Source: Agelaius tricolor (lineage: Eukaryota; Chordata; Aves; Passeriformes; Icteridae). From it: a stretch of 64,000 bases of DNA. The notes below the pieces were generated by a model. The model was not told the origin of the DNA. It worked only from the letters and a program-made list of their open reading frames with translations, and did no database searches. The stretch's first letter is position 1. Every line of letters starts with the position of its first letter. Position numbers and translations under genes: made by a program. Of this stretch, positions 48,011 through 60,900 are shown piece by piece. The stretch spans positions 10,927,501 to 10,991,500 of the forward strand of contig JALJCS010000024.1 in NCBI GenBank assembly GCA_023055355.1, read 5' to 3'.

Positions 48011-51000
48011 GAGGGGCTGGCAGCCGCGGACTGCCTCATCTGCTTGATGCAGATGAAATGCTCGATGCTCCGGGCCCAAGCTCCAGTAGGATGAGGAGGA
48101 ATGTAGGAAATGTAAAATAAAGCTGCCTGTAAGCTCCAGCAGAGCTGTGGGTACTCTCGGCTGGCGGCGGTGCGTGTGGAGGAATCGGCACATGTGACAC
48201 TGCTGAAGGCACACGGGCCACCAGGAACTCCTGGTGATAAACTTCAGAGTGTGAGACATCAATACCGCCTCTGACACCTTTTTTTGACAGTGTGTATAAA
48301 TACTGTCTTACGTGGTTACTGTCGGCACAAAAATGGCTTTCGCATCTCCTTGCTCTCTCTAAAACAGTACATGATAATGAGGGAAAAAAGAGAAGGTAGT
48401 TTCCTGCACAATGATAGTTGCAGTTTACCTGCTGAAAGTGTGCAGTGTAAGTCCAGCTAGCTCCTGAAACTGCAGCTGAAAATTTGTGAATTATCTGCAG
48501 TTGAAAACAAGAAAATTATGCCTGTGATCGTTTTGCAAATACTAAAATTCATAAAGAAGGGTAAAAGTAAATCAGTGATTGGAAGTAGCAACCTGAAATT
48601 CTATATGCTAAATTAATAAAAATTGTTTCATAAAACCGGGGGTTTTTCATTAGTTAAACAACCCTTACAAAATCTAGTCAGCTGTTTCCTAAAAAGATAC
48701 ACAGATACAGTGTTGTGCTGATTGTTACTGCTTTATCATTTTATCAAAGGATACCTTGCTTAAACTGTTTCATTTCAGTAAATGTTCAGAGGTCTTTAGA
48801 ATATTTGTAGCACAAAGTGTATTATGATGAGTAGAATAATCTCCCGAGATAAATGAATTAAAAAGATAAAGTATCATGCTTTATGTAACTATAATCATAC
48901 TTCATTTAATGACTGGCTTTAGTGCTATAATTATGTTCTTCTTTACAGAAGAGTCTACAGCTGTAGAGAAAACGATGAGGCCTCTTAACAGACTGAATAT
49001 TCATTCTGCATTCTGGATTTTGGCATCAATAGCTGTGACGTACTACTTTGATTTTTTAAAAAATATTAAAGAAACTATGCAAGCAGATAGGTAAGGTATC
49101 TTTTCTTACAAAAAGGTTTGTTTTAGTCCTATAATCATACTCAGTTTGTTACATCTGGTCACTGTATTTTAAATCATGGATGAACAAGATCTGCAGTAGG
49201 AATAGAGAAACCTTGGACTGTTCAGCCTGGAGAAGAGAAGGCTCAGAGGCATTTTGTCATTGCATGTAAACACCTGAAGGGAGGGTGCAAAGAAGACAGA
49301 GCCAGGCTCTTTCCAGTGGTGTCCAGGACAGGACCAGAGGCAGTGGGCACAAACTGACATGGAGGAGGTTCCCTCTGAAGATCAGGAAACACTTTTTTAC
49401 TGTCAGGGTGTCTGAGCACTGAACAGGTTGCCCAGGGAGGTTGTGGAGTCTCCATCTTTGGAGATATTCAAAAGCCATTTGGACATGATTCTGGGCAACT
49501 GGCAGTAGCTGAGCTTGCTTGAGCAGGGAGGTTGGACCAATATCACCTAAGCTGATATTATTATATAATTTTAAAGTAAATACAATGCTTACAGTTTGCT
49601 ACAATTGTTTTTATTCTCTGTAAGCTCTACTGAGCTGTTTTTGTACATGCAAAGTTTGCTCTGATACCAGATATTTTAATATTGTACCTTCAAGTTTTCA
49701 TTTAAGTCCAAGAAATAGCTGCCTGGTTTGTTGGAAGTATTTAGGTTTTGATTTTATTTTTTTATAACAAACCCCCTGAAATTAATCCTTAGAGGTCAAA
49801 GAGAAGTTCATTTCTCTAGAAGATCTGTAGATGATTTTGAGTAGGTCAGCAAAAGATTAGTGAAATAATTTCTGTGAGGTAATTTTTATTTCTAGTCTAT
49901 TTCTTTTCTATTAAATTATTTTCAATGGGATTGATGTATGTTAAATGTTTTTAGATGGCTTCAGCTGGAAGTGCTATTAAAACACATTGCAGTTGTCATT
50001 GTTATATCAGTATGTGGAAGCTGCCCAGGGCTCTGTGCTGGGAGGTTCTCTGGAGCTGCTCTCCCAGGCTAGTTATACCTTCATACACCTGACTGTGAAA
50101 GCAAAACCAGTGACTCCAAGGTGTAATCAAAATCTGGGGTCAGGACCTTGTCTTCCTGCACTGCTTGTAGGCCATGGCTACAGTTCTCTTGGTGCAGGAT
50201 TCTCCCTTGGTAGTAAGAGGATTTCAAAGTAGCATATTATGTTTGCTGTACCATTCCAGAACACGTGGTACCTGAGTAGGAAGATCCTTAATTACCCCTT
50301 GTAATTTAGTAATCAAGTTATTGTAAGAATTCATTTTTCAAAATTTTTATTTGTTAATACATGTTCAGATAAGATTTTATTAAAGTGCATCTTCCTCCCA
50401 AGTTGCCTTATCTGAACTAGTCTTGAAGTGTATCCTCAAAGAGGCTCAAAAGTGTGTCTTCCTAAATAATCACATACCCTGTGGTTTTTATTATTCTGAG
50501 TTTAAAATTCTGGATTTCTCCATGGTTTTCTTCAGTAGTTATAAATAATCTTCATGTTTCTTGTTAAATTTGAGACTTCCCAAACTGAAACCATATTAAA
50601 GCTTTCTGCAGCACTTCTGTTGCACAAAGATCACCAGTCTAATTTATAGTGAAAAGCACAGTTGGAGTGGAGCCTATTTTACTTTATTATTGACTAAGTG
50701 GTTTTGGTGTGGTAGTATAGTAGATTCTGACAAGATCTGTCACATTGAATTTCCAAAATACTTGAGGGGACAATATATGAAAGGAGTGTTTAACTGCAAA
50801 ATTAAACTCAGTTTAACAGCTTTTAAGGGCAAAATTTGTAAGATTAATTTAAGGTAAAACCTACAGGAACTCTAGGCCACAATCTGTGTTTTTAACAGAT
50901 ATTGCCTGTTCTGTTTGTCGACTGAAGATTACTCAGCAAACTGCAGTGTGACTGTGCTAAACATGGCTTGATGTGCTTTTCTTCCCACAGCTGGTGGCTT

Positions 51001-52332
51001 TCCTGTGGCACTTGTTTATTGGCTGCATGTTTATGTGTTGCCTTTTATTGCATACTGTATCTTGAGTGGTACTGTGGAATTCAGGACTATGATGAACAGT
51101 ACCCTGCACTGATTCCTATCACAACAGCTACCTTCATAGCAGCAGCAGTTTGGTGAGTTCAAACACTGTGTGCAAACTTCTGCTAAACCTGTGCTAGTCT
51201 GTGTGTTAATGGGCTCATTTTATAAGTATCATTTCTTATAAATTATAAGAAATTCTGTAATGAAATTCTATATGTAATTCTGCTTTGTGTATTGGTGACA
51301 ATACCAGTTCTAGGTAGCATAATTTCTTGCACTTTCAACTTTCATCGACAAAGCAAGAGTTGCAACAGTTGAAACTTTATATTGTGTACTTAGAGATGTA
51401 CTGGATCTTTTCTGTCTTGAAAATTCAGGGGAAAACTGAAGTTATCTTTGTTAGTGTAAATTTCTCATCTCTGGCAACTACTTGTGCAGTTAACAAATAA
51501 AGACAAAGGTGCAGTCTCTCTCTCTGAGAAAAAATTCAATCAGTTTCTGTCAGAGCTCTTCATTATCAAACAATATAAGTAGCAAACATACCCAAAATGC
51601 TAGACTTTTGACTATTGACATATGAGCTTTAAGGGTTTATATTTTGTCTGAGAATGGTACTTTTAGTAAGAGTTGCTTTACTTATGAGATTGTATGAGAA
51701 CCAAGCAAATGTGAATGAAGAAAATTACATTGTACCAGTTAATTTATTTGCTTTCTGCATGAAAATTGATTTCCTCTTGTTTAGCTGTTGTATCAAGATA
51801 TCAGTCAGTGTTTGTTGCAATGGTGAAAAAAAGGAAGATTGAGGAAAATAAAGGTTCCCTATGATTTATAATTAGTCAAATCTGTAATTCTTGTAAGTCA
51901 GTTGTAAAATTAGTTGGTTTTCCCCTTGTCTCTTCAGTTAACTGAAATCTGTCAAGATCAAAGCTCAGATTAAAGCTTCTCTCAGCTGCCATGTATGCCC
52001 ATTGAAAAATCAAAGAGTAGGTAATTTTCAGGGGCTTCAGATACAGATTTTCTGAAAGTAAAAGGTATCTTTACCCTTTACCCTTGATGTGTTTTGTTTT
52101 CAGAAACAAAGTATATTTCCAGGTTAAGTCATTTAAATCTTATTTCTTCTTTTGACGTGTTTCCTTTGTATGCCTGATGTTTCTATAATGTGACAACTGA
52201 ACTTACCAAATACTTTCTGCTTTTATTCCCAGTTTCAATGTTGCCTTGTGGCCTGTCTGGTCATTTTTGACACCTGTGTTGCTCTTCATTCAGTTCATGG
52301 GTATAGTGATGCTTGTGTCACTCCTGGGATAA
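47742..52332 (+). CDS. TMEM128: TMEM128, four-pass transmembrane protein
   Basis: Four coding exons join in phase: 47742-47859, 48949-49090, 50991-51152 and 52233-52332. They give 522 bases, or 173 residues plus stop; human is 165. The N-terminal 40 residues are Gly/Pro/Arg-rich and poorly conserved. Four hydrophobic segments follow at about residues 57-76, 89-111, 128-148 and 151-172. The strongest conserved block is LEWYCGI, then [15 protein letters not shown]. The protein ends in MLVSLLG close to the human end. Its molecular function is not established in the family; the lack of a signal peptide and the short loops suggest an internal-membrane protein. The ATG at 47742 has a favourable context (CAACATGG) and is the first in its frame within the island. 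Confidence 0.96.
48010..48948 (+). other. TMEM128 intron 1 (most)
   Basis: Unique, AT-rich intron sequence below the CpG island with nothing recognised. Confidence 0.7.
48949..49090 (+). CDS. TMEM128: TMEM128 coding exon 2
   Basis: Acceptor TTTACAG, donor GTAAGG. It encodes [18 protein letters not shown], the first membrane segment. Confidence 0.96.
49200..49565 (+). mobile_element. CR1 LINE 3' fragment
   Basis: It contains the well-known CR1 phrases 'ttcagcctggagaagagaaggctc', 'ggttgcccagggaggttgtggagtc' and 'ttggaccaatatcacctaa', all on the plus strand. It is 5'-truncated, in TMEM128 intron 2, and better preserved than the other copies in the window. Confidence 0.92.
49566..50990 (+). other. 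TMEM128 intron 2 (after the CR1)
   Basis: Unique intron sequence; nothing recognised. Confidence 0.7.
50991..51152 (+). CDS. TMEM128: TMEM128 coding exon 3
   Basis: Acceptor TCCCACAG, donor GTGAGT. Membrane segment 2, the LEWYCGI loop and the start of segment 3. Confidence 0.96.
51153..52232 (+). other. TMEM128 intron 3
   Basis: 1.1-kb AT-rich intron with nothing recognised. Confidence 0.75.
52233..52332 (+). CDS. TMEM128: TMEM128 coding exon 4
   Basis: Acceptor TTCCCAG. It encodes the rest of segment 3, segment 4 and stop TAA at 52330-52332. The exon continues nine bases to a donor (GTAAAT after 52341). Confidence 0.95.
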
Positions 52333-52342
52333 GCCCTTCAGG

Positions 52343-53684
52343 TAAATAATTGAATTTTTTAAGCACATAAAAGTATTTATCCTGTTCTGGGAACTGCTTT
52401 GTTAGACATTTAATGATTGGGAGGCCCTTTAGGGGTTCCTTCTCTATGTTTTGTGGACATTCTTCAAATTGTGACATTTTGTGGGATATAGAGTGAACAG
52501 AGAACATGCAGTTATCAAAAGGAGAAGAATATCCTTTCCACTTCTCTAAAACTCCATTCTAGACATTGAAAAGAAACATTAGTGAGAATGGATGATTTTG
52601 GGATGTATAGATCAAAAACCTGCAGCTTTTACCAAGACTGGGGTAACTTCTTATTAAAGCTGTTTGACCTGATAGTAAAGGGGAGAAGATACCAACATCC
52701 ATGGACAAAGGCCTTCTCCCTTTTTTTAAATTAAAAAATCTTTGTCATGTCTTTGTCTTCAAGTGTGCTGTTTTCATTTTCTGTGATGCACAGCCCATAT
52801 CAACCTGCTGTGTGGAAAATTGCCAGATAGGAGAAGTTATTTGTTCTTTCTAAAAAGGACTTTTCAAAGGCCAAGCCATCTGTTTTGTTGACTTGCAAAA
52901 TGCATTCTCAATAACTGCCACATCTTTTGTTAGGATATACTTATCAAATGAATGAATTTAGGGAAATGTAAAAGGCTAAGGAAGACACCAAATACAGATC
53001 AGTAAATAGGGTAAAGGATGTGTCCTATATCACAGGAGTCTCATGTCATCCAGGGCAGTTCCTCCTTCAGCAGGTCTTGTTTGTTGGACTTCTCAAGGGA
53101 ATGAGGAGGAAGCCTGTTTGGCTTTGCTTGCCACTTTCTAGTGAGGTGATCCCTCAGCATTTTTAGGAGTGCAGCAAAAAGAAGACTGTGCTGGATTGCT
53201 GGGTTTAGAGTGTAGCCTATTGTACTGACAAAGATGTAGGCAAAAAGTGTTTAATGTCTGGGATGGTGAAACTCAGATTTTTTTTTTTTAATAACAAGCT
53301 GAACCACTGTTGCATTTTCTCCTCTATTTCTGAGATATCAAGAAACCTGATTTTTAAGGAGATAATTAACTTCTACTCTGACAAAACTCAGACTTCTGAA
53401 AAATACAATACTTAATTCAGAACCTTTACTGTGGCAAAATGTTGAGTCACACTTGCTGATACAACCATCTCCATGTTTGTTGGTGCTATCATTAGCCATG
53501 TTCTGTCTCTGCACTTGAAATATGTGGGGAAATTCTGTATTAGGTCAAATAATTATTTGCCTGATAATTAGGGACAAGTTATTACTTGGTGTTCCAAAAT
53601 CACTAATTCATTTTTGATAGAGTTTGTGCAGTATATAGAACATTCAAAGATTTTTGTTAAATTTGTTTTTTTCTTTTCTTTCAG
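52343..53684 (+). other. TMEM128 intron in the 3'UTR
   Basis: Between the donor at 52342 and the polypyrimidine acceptor TTCTTTCAG at 53684. No repeat was recognised. Confidence 0.65.
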
Positions 53685-54690
53685 CTTCATGTGAAGGACT
53701 CAAGTAACTGTAGTTCTGCAAAGTGTATGTCACTTTTGTTACATCTCAGTACTTCTGTTGTTTCTAATACTGCCTGTTTGCTCTAACTAATACAGTAATT
53801 CTTAAGCTACTTGATTTATAAATCAATGGACACAACCATAGGAAAAAGCAACTGATTTGTCAATAATTGGAAGATAAATATATTGTACATCTCTTAGTAA
53901 CATGAAACCTTTCATTTTGTAAAGCTTTGTAAAGCTTCTATTTATATTTGAGTATTAAGCACATGGGTAGTAAGTAATAGCACCATAGAATAGTTAGTGT
54001 TGAAAGGGACCTTTAAATATTATCTCTGGGGGCCTAGAGGTTACCTACTCAAACTTCCTGCTCAAATCATGTTGTTTGATTTGGAAGTGATACTTAAATC
54101 AAGTGTTGTGGGGTTTTAATACTATATTCTTTCCATTTGAATTGACAGGTAAAATACTGTTATCTGGAACCTGTGTTTGTACTTGTAAACCTACTTACAG
54201 GAGACATTTCTTGATCTCTGAAATTTCTGCTGTTATATTTGTTACCATGTAGGAAATACTTTATTATCTAATGTCTTGAATTCAAATCTGCTAGTGTTTA
54301 AAAAAAAGTATGGATAAGGGAAAGGGAAAGCTGGTTGACATTTGGCAGTGTCATCAATTAATTAAATAAATAAATAAATTCTACTATATGCTCATACAGT
54401 TTGTCCACAGCCAAAGGTGGATGATCAAGTTGTGAATAACCAGCAATACAATGAACAATATTAATACTACACAAGAAATTTGGAGCACACATTAAATTCT
54501 TTTGATGTATGCACTGTTTTTCAGTATTCAGGTTGTTTTTTCTTCTGTAAATCAAATTTTCATTCTTATCAGTGCCTGTTAATGAAGTTGCCATTTTCCT
54601 TACTCAGCAATGAAGAGGCTGATACTAACTTAAAAGCTACTAGTTATACTCAGTTGGGAAAATAAAATAGCATTTTATTTTTATTAAGTG
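53685..54690 (+). other. TMEM128: TMEM128 3'UTR exon (predicted)
   Basis: A strong acceptor with a long T/C tract precedes 53685, and an AATAAA signal at 54661-54666 is followed by T/GT-rich sequence. Later hexamers at 55048 and 55412 could give longer forms. The exon would include the CR1 scrap at 53984-54070. Confidence 0.55.
53984..54070 (-). mobile_element. CR1 3'-end scrap
   Basis: It resembles the reverse complement of the CR1 3' end ('atagaatagttagtgttgaaagggacctt'). Confidence 0.8.
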
Positions 54691-54699
54691 TCTGTTCAT

Positions 54700-57530
54700 G
54701 TTGGCTGAGATACTTAGCTGTCTGAAGACCTGGGCACCATCTGGTTGCTAGACCACTTTATGTAGGTCCTTGTGTAAATACTTTTCCATGCAGGCCTTTT
54801 GGAAAATAGGAGAATGTAGAAATTGGGTATTGAAACCTGTTAAAATCAACACTTGTGAGTGTTGCTTAAAGTCTGGACTGCCAAAGGATACTGTATTCTT
54901 CACTCTGACTTCCAAATTCACACCATTGCTGAACACATGGAATGTTTAGTGATGGCAGAGATACACATTGTCTTTGGTTGTTACTGTTCCATTAATGAAA
55001 AAAGTTGGGACCTAGTAGTATGTAATACTAAGAATCAGACAAACCAAAATAAAGTGCATTTAGCACCACTTGAAGTAGTTTTTAGGGTAAGTTAACAGCT
55101 TGATTTGTTTAAATGTAATATTTAAATTTGCCAAAACCAGTCATGCTTCACATCTTTAAAGTGCAAGTTGCTTATCTTCAGGTCTTCAGTTTTTAAAAGG
55201 TTTTACCAATTTTGTCTGCATACACAGGTACATTTGAGTAACTTTCTTTATTACAACATTTAAAATGCAGTATTGCTCAGGGATGGTTATTATAGCTGTA
55301 TTTTTATTTGTCAGCTATATAATTGCTCTAGGTGTTTTAAGTTGCCTTGTAATCTGAATTAAAATTACTATTTGCTACAAGATTTTTAAAATTCATTCTT
55401 CTGAACATCTTAATAAACTTTGTACAAAAGTGATCAATAGTTGTTCAATATGTAATTGTTTAACCATCTAATTACACTTTCTTGGAGACTTCCACCCCAT
55501 CTCATTGCTTTTTCTATAAAATAGATGTTCATGTAGATTTTAAATACTATACTTGGCTCAGAGTACCATTGTCTTTCATGCCCCTTTATCTGGGTTTATT
55601 GAAGGTGTAATAACACTCTGTTCACCTCTGGAGAGCTGTTTGCCTTCAGACTACTTTGATGTCTTTCTGAGAATCCCAGGTAGAAATGCTCATTGTACAG
55701 AGTCTTTCAGTAACAGATCTGAGTATCCAACACAATACTCATTCACTTACGTGCTCAAAAGGAAGTAGTGGCAAATCTGGTAAGAAGGTAAAACAATGCT
55801 TGTTTTAATTGTTGCAACCTGACACAATGCTGCTGCCACTTCTATGAACTCCTTGCTTTTGTTACTTTCCTTACCACCAAATAAAGAATTTAGGGCAAGG
55901 GAGTAGAAAGAGGTAGCAGTTGAAATCCCCACCTCTATTAAAGCTTGAATGTATTCTCTTGGTACAGGCCACCATAGGTATCTTCTGTATCCATTTACAT
56001 TATTTCATTTCAGGATGAGAATGTGTACCAGCACCAAAGAGCTTTCGCTTACAGGTGACAAGGGATGCTCTTGGATAATTTGAAGTAAAATAGTCCATGC
56101 AGTGAAGATTATTTATCACAGTTACCCATAGAAGCTCTCTAAAACGGAAACATCTTCCTCAGTTATTCTTTAAAGGTTACATTGTAGGAGATAGAAGTAG
56201 GATTTGGCAATCCCACAATGCCATTTCTGATAACAATGGATGTAGCTGTGAGCTAGAGGTGGTTGAAGCCTGACTGTTTGACTAGTTATGCTTTTGATTT
56301 AACAGGCCAGACAGAAACAAAGGGCTCTCTTCCTGTTAAGTGCATTCTTCAATGAGAAAATGTACACATGGTCTAAAATACCTGTTTCTTGAGAACAGGG
56401 CAAAATGAATAAAGGGCAGGAACTACCTCTTTATGGTTACCTAAACAGGTGATTGTCCAGAATTCAGTCATTTCATCTTTCTGCCATTTTGTTTTACTTC
56501 CCTGTTATTTAAGAGGCTTGTGAATCCCAGACACTTATATGTAAGTTCAAAAGTGTCCTTTTTTTATATGAGAAAAAAACCCCTTTATTAATTTCTGGCT
56601 TCAGAAGAGAAAAAGCTTAAAAGGACTCCTTTGCCAGAGGAAGTGGAATAAAATAGATGCTGTATTTTCAAGATATCTTTTTTTTTCTTTTTTTTATTGT
56701 AATTGAACTAGTGGCTTAATTTCATGCAAGGTGTGGGTCAGTCACTGTAAAAACCAATGTTTTGGGTAATCAATATGCAATCAACAGGTACAGAGCAAAA
56801 ATGTAAAACAGTAAGATGCACTTGGCCAGGACAAGGACCAGTCTATCTTGATGTTTGGCCTCTAAGCTACGCTCAGCATCCAAATACCTAAAGTTAAGAG
56901 AATTCAGTTTAAGTAGAAAAGGGTCAATACTGAAAGTGTGTATAAATATTGGGAAAACAAATATATAAGAAGGGGACTAAATTCTGCAGAAGGTTTTGCT
57001 ACTTTGAGCTCAGTAGTTGCTTCTCCAGCTAGCAATTCCTATAGTACTGTGTTGTCAGAATGGGACTTTCTAAAAAACCCAAGGTGAATTACCGCTTTTG
57101 AAAGGTCTAGAAAATTCCTGAAAAACGAGGTTCTGTCCTACCAGTGAAAGTACCGATTGCTCAGCAGAAGATGCCTGTGGAGCCCAGAGTGTGAAGCACG
57201 TGTTCATCCCTCTGCCTGCCGTGCGAAGGAGCTCCATCTGCAGCTGCTGGCTCCTGGGCTGCAGGGCAGGCTCCAGCCTCACCAGCTCCCAGGTTCTGGC
57301 CTTTCTTCGGCCTTCCAGCCGTCGGGCCGGGGGTTTGTTCAACACACGGTGTCTTTAGCATTTTCCTGCCCAGGGAATGTGTTACACCGCGCGGGTCTCC
57401 CAACACGGACCATGTCACCAAAGGCAGCCGGGCAGAGCTGGCTCCGAACTAACTTTCGTCCGAGTCGCTTCTCCTCACCCTGGTCCGGACCCCAGCTGTT
57501 GTCAGTCTCAGGGAAGAACGTCCCGCAAAA
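54700..57530. other. Intergenic region TMEM128 to OTOP1
   Basis: AT-rich sequence with possible alternative TMEM128 poly(A) sites at its left end. GC content rises from about 57150. No exon was recognised. Confidence 0.65.
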
Positions 57531-57990
57531 ACCTCAGCAGCCTTTCCCGGCTGCCAGGGACCCCCGCCCGCGGGCAGGGCACGGCCAGGGCCGGCGGTCC
57601 CGCTCCGCCCCCGCCGCGATGGGGGACGGGCCAGCAGCGCCCTCCGGGCTCCCCGGGGACAGCGGGGCCGCCTGCTTGGAGCACCTGGCCGGCGGCGTGG
57701 GAGATGGAGGAAGCCGCCGGGTGCCCCGCGGTGGGCGGCAGCTACCCGCAGAAAAACGCCGAGATCCTCAGCAGCCAGTACGGCATCAACCTCTTCCTGG
57801 CCGGGCTGCTGCTCACCTTCGCCTGGGCTGTGCATGCCGTGGGCATCAGCAAGAGCCACCTGCTCTCCTACCTCATCACGCTGATGCTCATCCAGCTGCT
57901 GTGGATGCTGTGGTACCTCTGCAGGAGCTGCACGCAGAGGAGGCTGATCCGGGACAAGGATACACACGCCGGAGCCCGCTGGCTGAAGTG
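57150..57990. promoter_or_regulatory. OTOP1: OTOP1 CpG-rich promoter and first exon region
   Basis: GC and CpG rise from 57150 and peak at 57540-57780. Long open frames here come from base composition. Confidence 0.65.
57704..57989 (+). CDS. OTOP1: OTOP1 coding exon 1
   Basis: ATG to donor GTAAGT after AAGT. The frame remains open upstream to 57377, so a longer N-terminus cannot be excluded. Confidence 0.85.
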
Positions 57991-60900
57991 TAAGTACGGG
58001 GGGATGGCACAGAGTGGTACCTACCGCACAAGGGACATCTGTGCCATCACCTGTGTCTGCTGCCTCTTTGTTACCTCTCCATCCCTACCGGTAGGCATCC
58101 TGGTCTTTGCAAACTGAATGAACATGCAGTGCACTCTAAAGTAAATATATGCATAAGCTGAACATACTAGAAGATTGTATTGGGAATCTGTTTGTTAAAC
58201 ATTCTCACTTTCCAACTACCATTTATAGTGCTGAAAGCTCCAGCACCTTTCTTCCTTACCAGGCTGGTTTGGTGAAACTTGAAAAATGAAATATAGCTAG
58301 TGGAAGAGGCAGGTTTTTTTGCTGTCTTGCAGCTGTTTTAGAGGAATTATCACCTTTTCTAGATGGTATAATGCAATTTACTTTATGATAGTAGCAGTCA
58401 GAAAGGTCCTGAAGCTCTGTCTATACCAACGTGTATCAGAGATTCCTGTTTATATGTGTACAGTGATGCTTCCGAAACATCTAGCGTTAGACTGTAGAGG
58501 ACAAAATCCCTGACCAGATCAGTTTGTCATCAGTACATAAAGCAGTTAAACAAGGAATCTAAACTGAGCATTTGCTTGCAGAAAAAGTATACAAGTTTGC
58601 AAGAGTAGTGGTGGGGTGTGCTGGCCCTTATCTGCAGTCAGCTGTGTACCAGTGAGGATACAAAGGTATATTGAGAAAAGGTGTTTGGGCAGCACATCAC
58701 AGAATTGCAGTGACAGGAATTTGTGTTTTCAGGTACCAAAGAAAAGAAACAGCCTACATCAGTGCTTGTGCAATAATAGGCAATCCCAGTTCTACCAGCC
58801 TCTTCCAGTCTCAGCACTGTGAGTGATGGATTGGAAAGTATTTAAGTGGAATGTTATGATAGATTTCCCCTAAAGTGTTTTCTACCTACTAACAATGAGA
58901 CAACAGCTAATTTTCACAGCAGCTAATTAAACATCTAAATGAAAATTCCAAGAACACCTAACACCTGATTATTTTGAAAAGTAAGGTTGTGCTGTGGAAA
59001 TGTAGTTCTCAATCTCAGTAATTATGTATAATTTATTTTCTTCGCAACTGTTAACATTTGTGTTTGAATTGCTGACAGAAAACTTATTTTCTTTTAATGT
59101 CTAATGTACAGCCATGGTCTGTAAACTCTTTCCTGAAATGTATGGAGTTCATGTACCAACTGTTGAATTGTTCCTCTTGATTATTTACTATTTTTCAAGG
59201 CAATGTTAATCTCTCAAGCATTTTTCATTTATTAGCTTATGTGGCTTACAACCTCCTGAAATTCATGCAAGGCTTAATAAGATCCTACCTTGGGCCAAGC
59301 TAAGCTTTTGTTACTCAGAGTGTAGTTTTCCCCTCCTAAATATGGAATAAATACTGCCTAGCATGGGTAAGTACAGCAGGATCCCCCACCCTCTTTTTTT
59401 TGGCGCCGCATTCACAGCATTTCATTTGTCCTACAGAATATAAGGAGTCACAGAAACTTAGAAATAAGAGCCTAGATTGAACTACAGAGTTACCATATCC
59501 ATTTCTTTTACCAGCACAGGATGGCTCTTTGTCCTGACTTCTCAAGTACTGCGGGTTCCATGGCTTCTCTTAGGCTGCAATTCAACAAATTTGCCCTTAG
59601 GGAATGACCTACACTTTCCTATTCTTGGGAGTTTCTTGTAGTTACAACAAGGCTGTACAACTCCTTTATCCTCTATTAGTAAAAGAAAACTTATTTGAGC
59701 TAAGGAAAAACTCAGGTGGCAATTCCTCTGCCAAGATCCCCTATGCCCTCCTCTTTATCATGCTTTTGCCATAGAAGTCTTTTACCTTAGAAGTCCTTTT
59801 ACCAAAAAGGAAAGGGGAGGATGGAGTGGGACAGACATATTTTGTTTGGGTTTTTCCACTGAAAGCTTTCTGCAATTTTTTTTACTAGCTCTATCAGCTA
59901 CTTTTGAAGAACCTCTCTTTGCTGTAATTGTGAGAGCAAATGCCCTTGTATTAAACAGTAGAAAATGAATGTATTTTCATGAATCCTTTCAAACTGTGAA
60001 TATCATTTCAGTAAAAGTGGTGGCAATTGCCTGCTTAGACCATTTTGCTCTGACAAATGTTGAAATGGAATGATTTAACAAAAACCTCCTATAACTGATT
60101 CTTTGTACATGTTTAGCAGCACTAGAAGGACAGATGACCAGTTTGCAAGAGCTGCTCACAGGAAGGTTTCCTTGAGCCTTTCTGCACCAAGGTGTCAATG
60201 TGTGAACCCTTGAGTTTGGTTGTCTTCCCACCTGTGTGGTTGACCAAGAACCACTCCTGGAGTCTGAATGTAGGAAAGGTTTGTGGCAGAGCTGTGTCAT
60301 TAATACAACACAGTTATCCTGACCCAAATAACCACAGGGAGCCTTAGGAAGTCTTTCCTTTACTTACTCCAAATATTATTCTCCTAAGTATGCTCTCCTG
60401 CTAGGAAAAGCTCTCTGACCATTTTTTGGGAAAGTTCAGAGAAGTGAGCTAGAGAACTCAAAATGAAAATCAGTTGGCTTCACAAACAGCTTTATTTTAT
60501 CACATTCTTTAGCAGCACAGTTTCTGTTTAAAGCATTGACAACTGGTCAACTTAAAAGCTCTTGACAGACTTCAGCTTGTATCTTTTTACTGCCTGCATT
60601 GAACTGCCAATTATTTGAACAATATTTTAAAGTGAGAGTGGTATTTTTGCAACTGTATCATTATGTTTTTCTGATCTTCTTGATGGTTACCAGCAAGAAA
60701 TGAGCCAGCACTTAGCAATACTTAAAATCCTATTATTGATCCCTTAAGACACAGAGATTTCAATGAATGTTTGAAAGGAAAAATAATGAAACAGTGCTCA
60801 ATTGCAATAATTTCACATTTCTTACAATTTTAAATGAAAATAACTAAGTAGTGGAATTATCTTCCTTGAAATTACTGGTGTCCATTTAGTATTAGTACAT

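Noticed and set aside
47486..48120. Open frames of 166-186 codons over the TMEM128 start
   Set aside because: GC-rich composition; only the first 118 bases from 47742 belong to a real coding exon, shown by the in-phase join to 48949.
57157..57993. 278-codon and 172-codon frames overlapping OTOP1 exon 1
   Set aside because: They are shadows in other frames of a GC-rich exon and its upstream region; only the frame ending at 57989 has otopetrin motifs.
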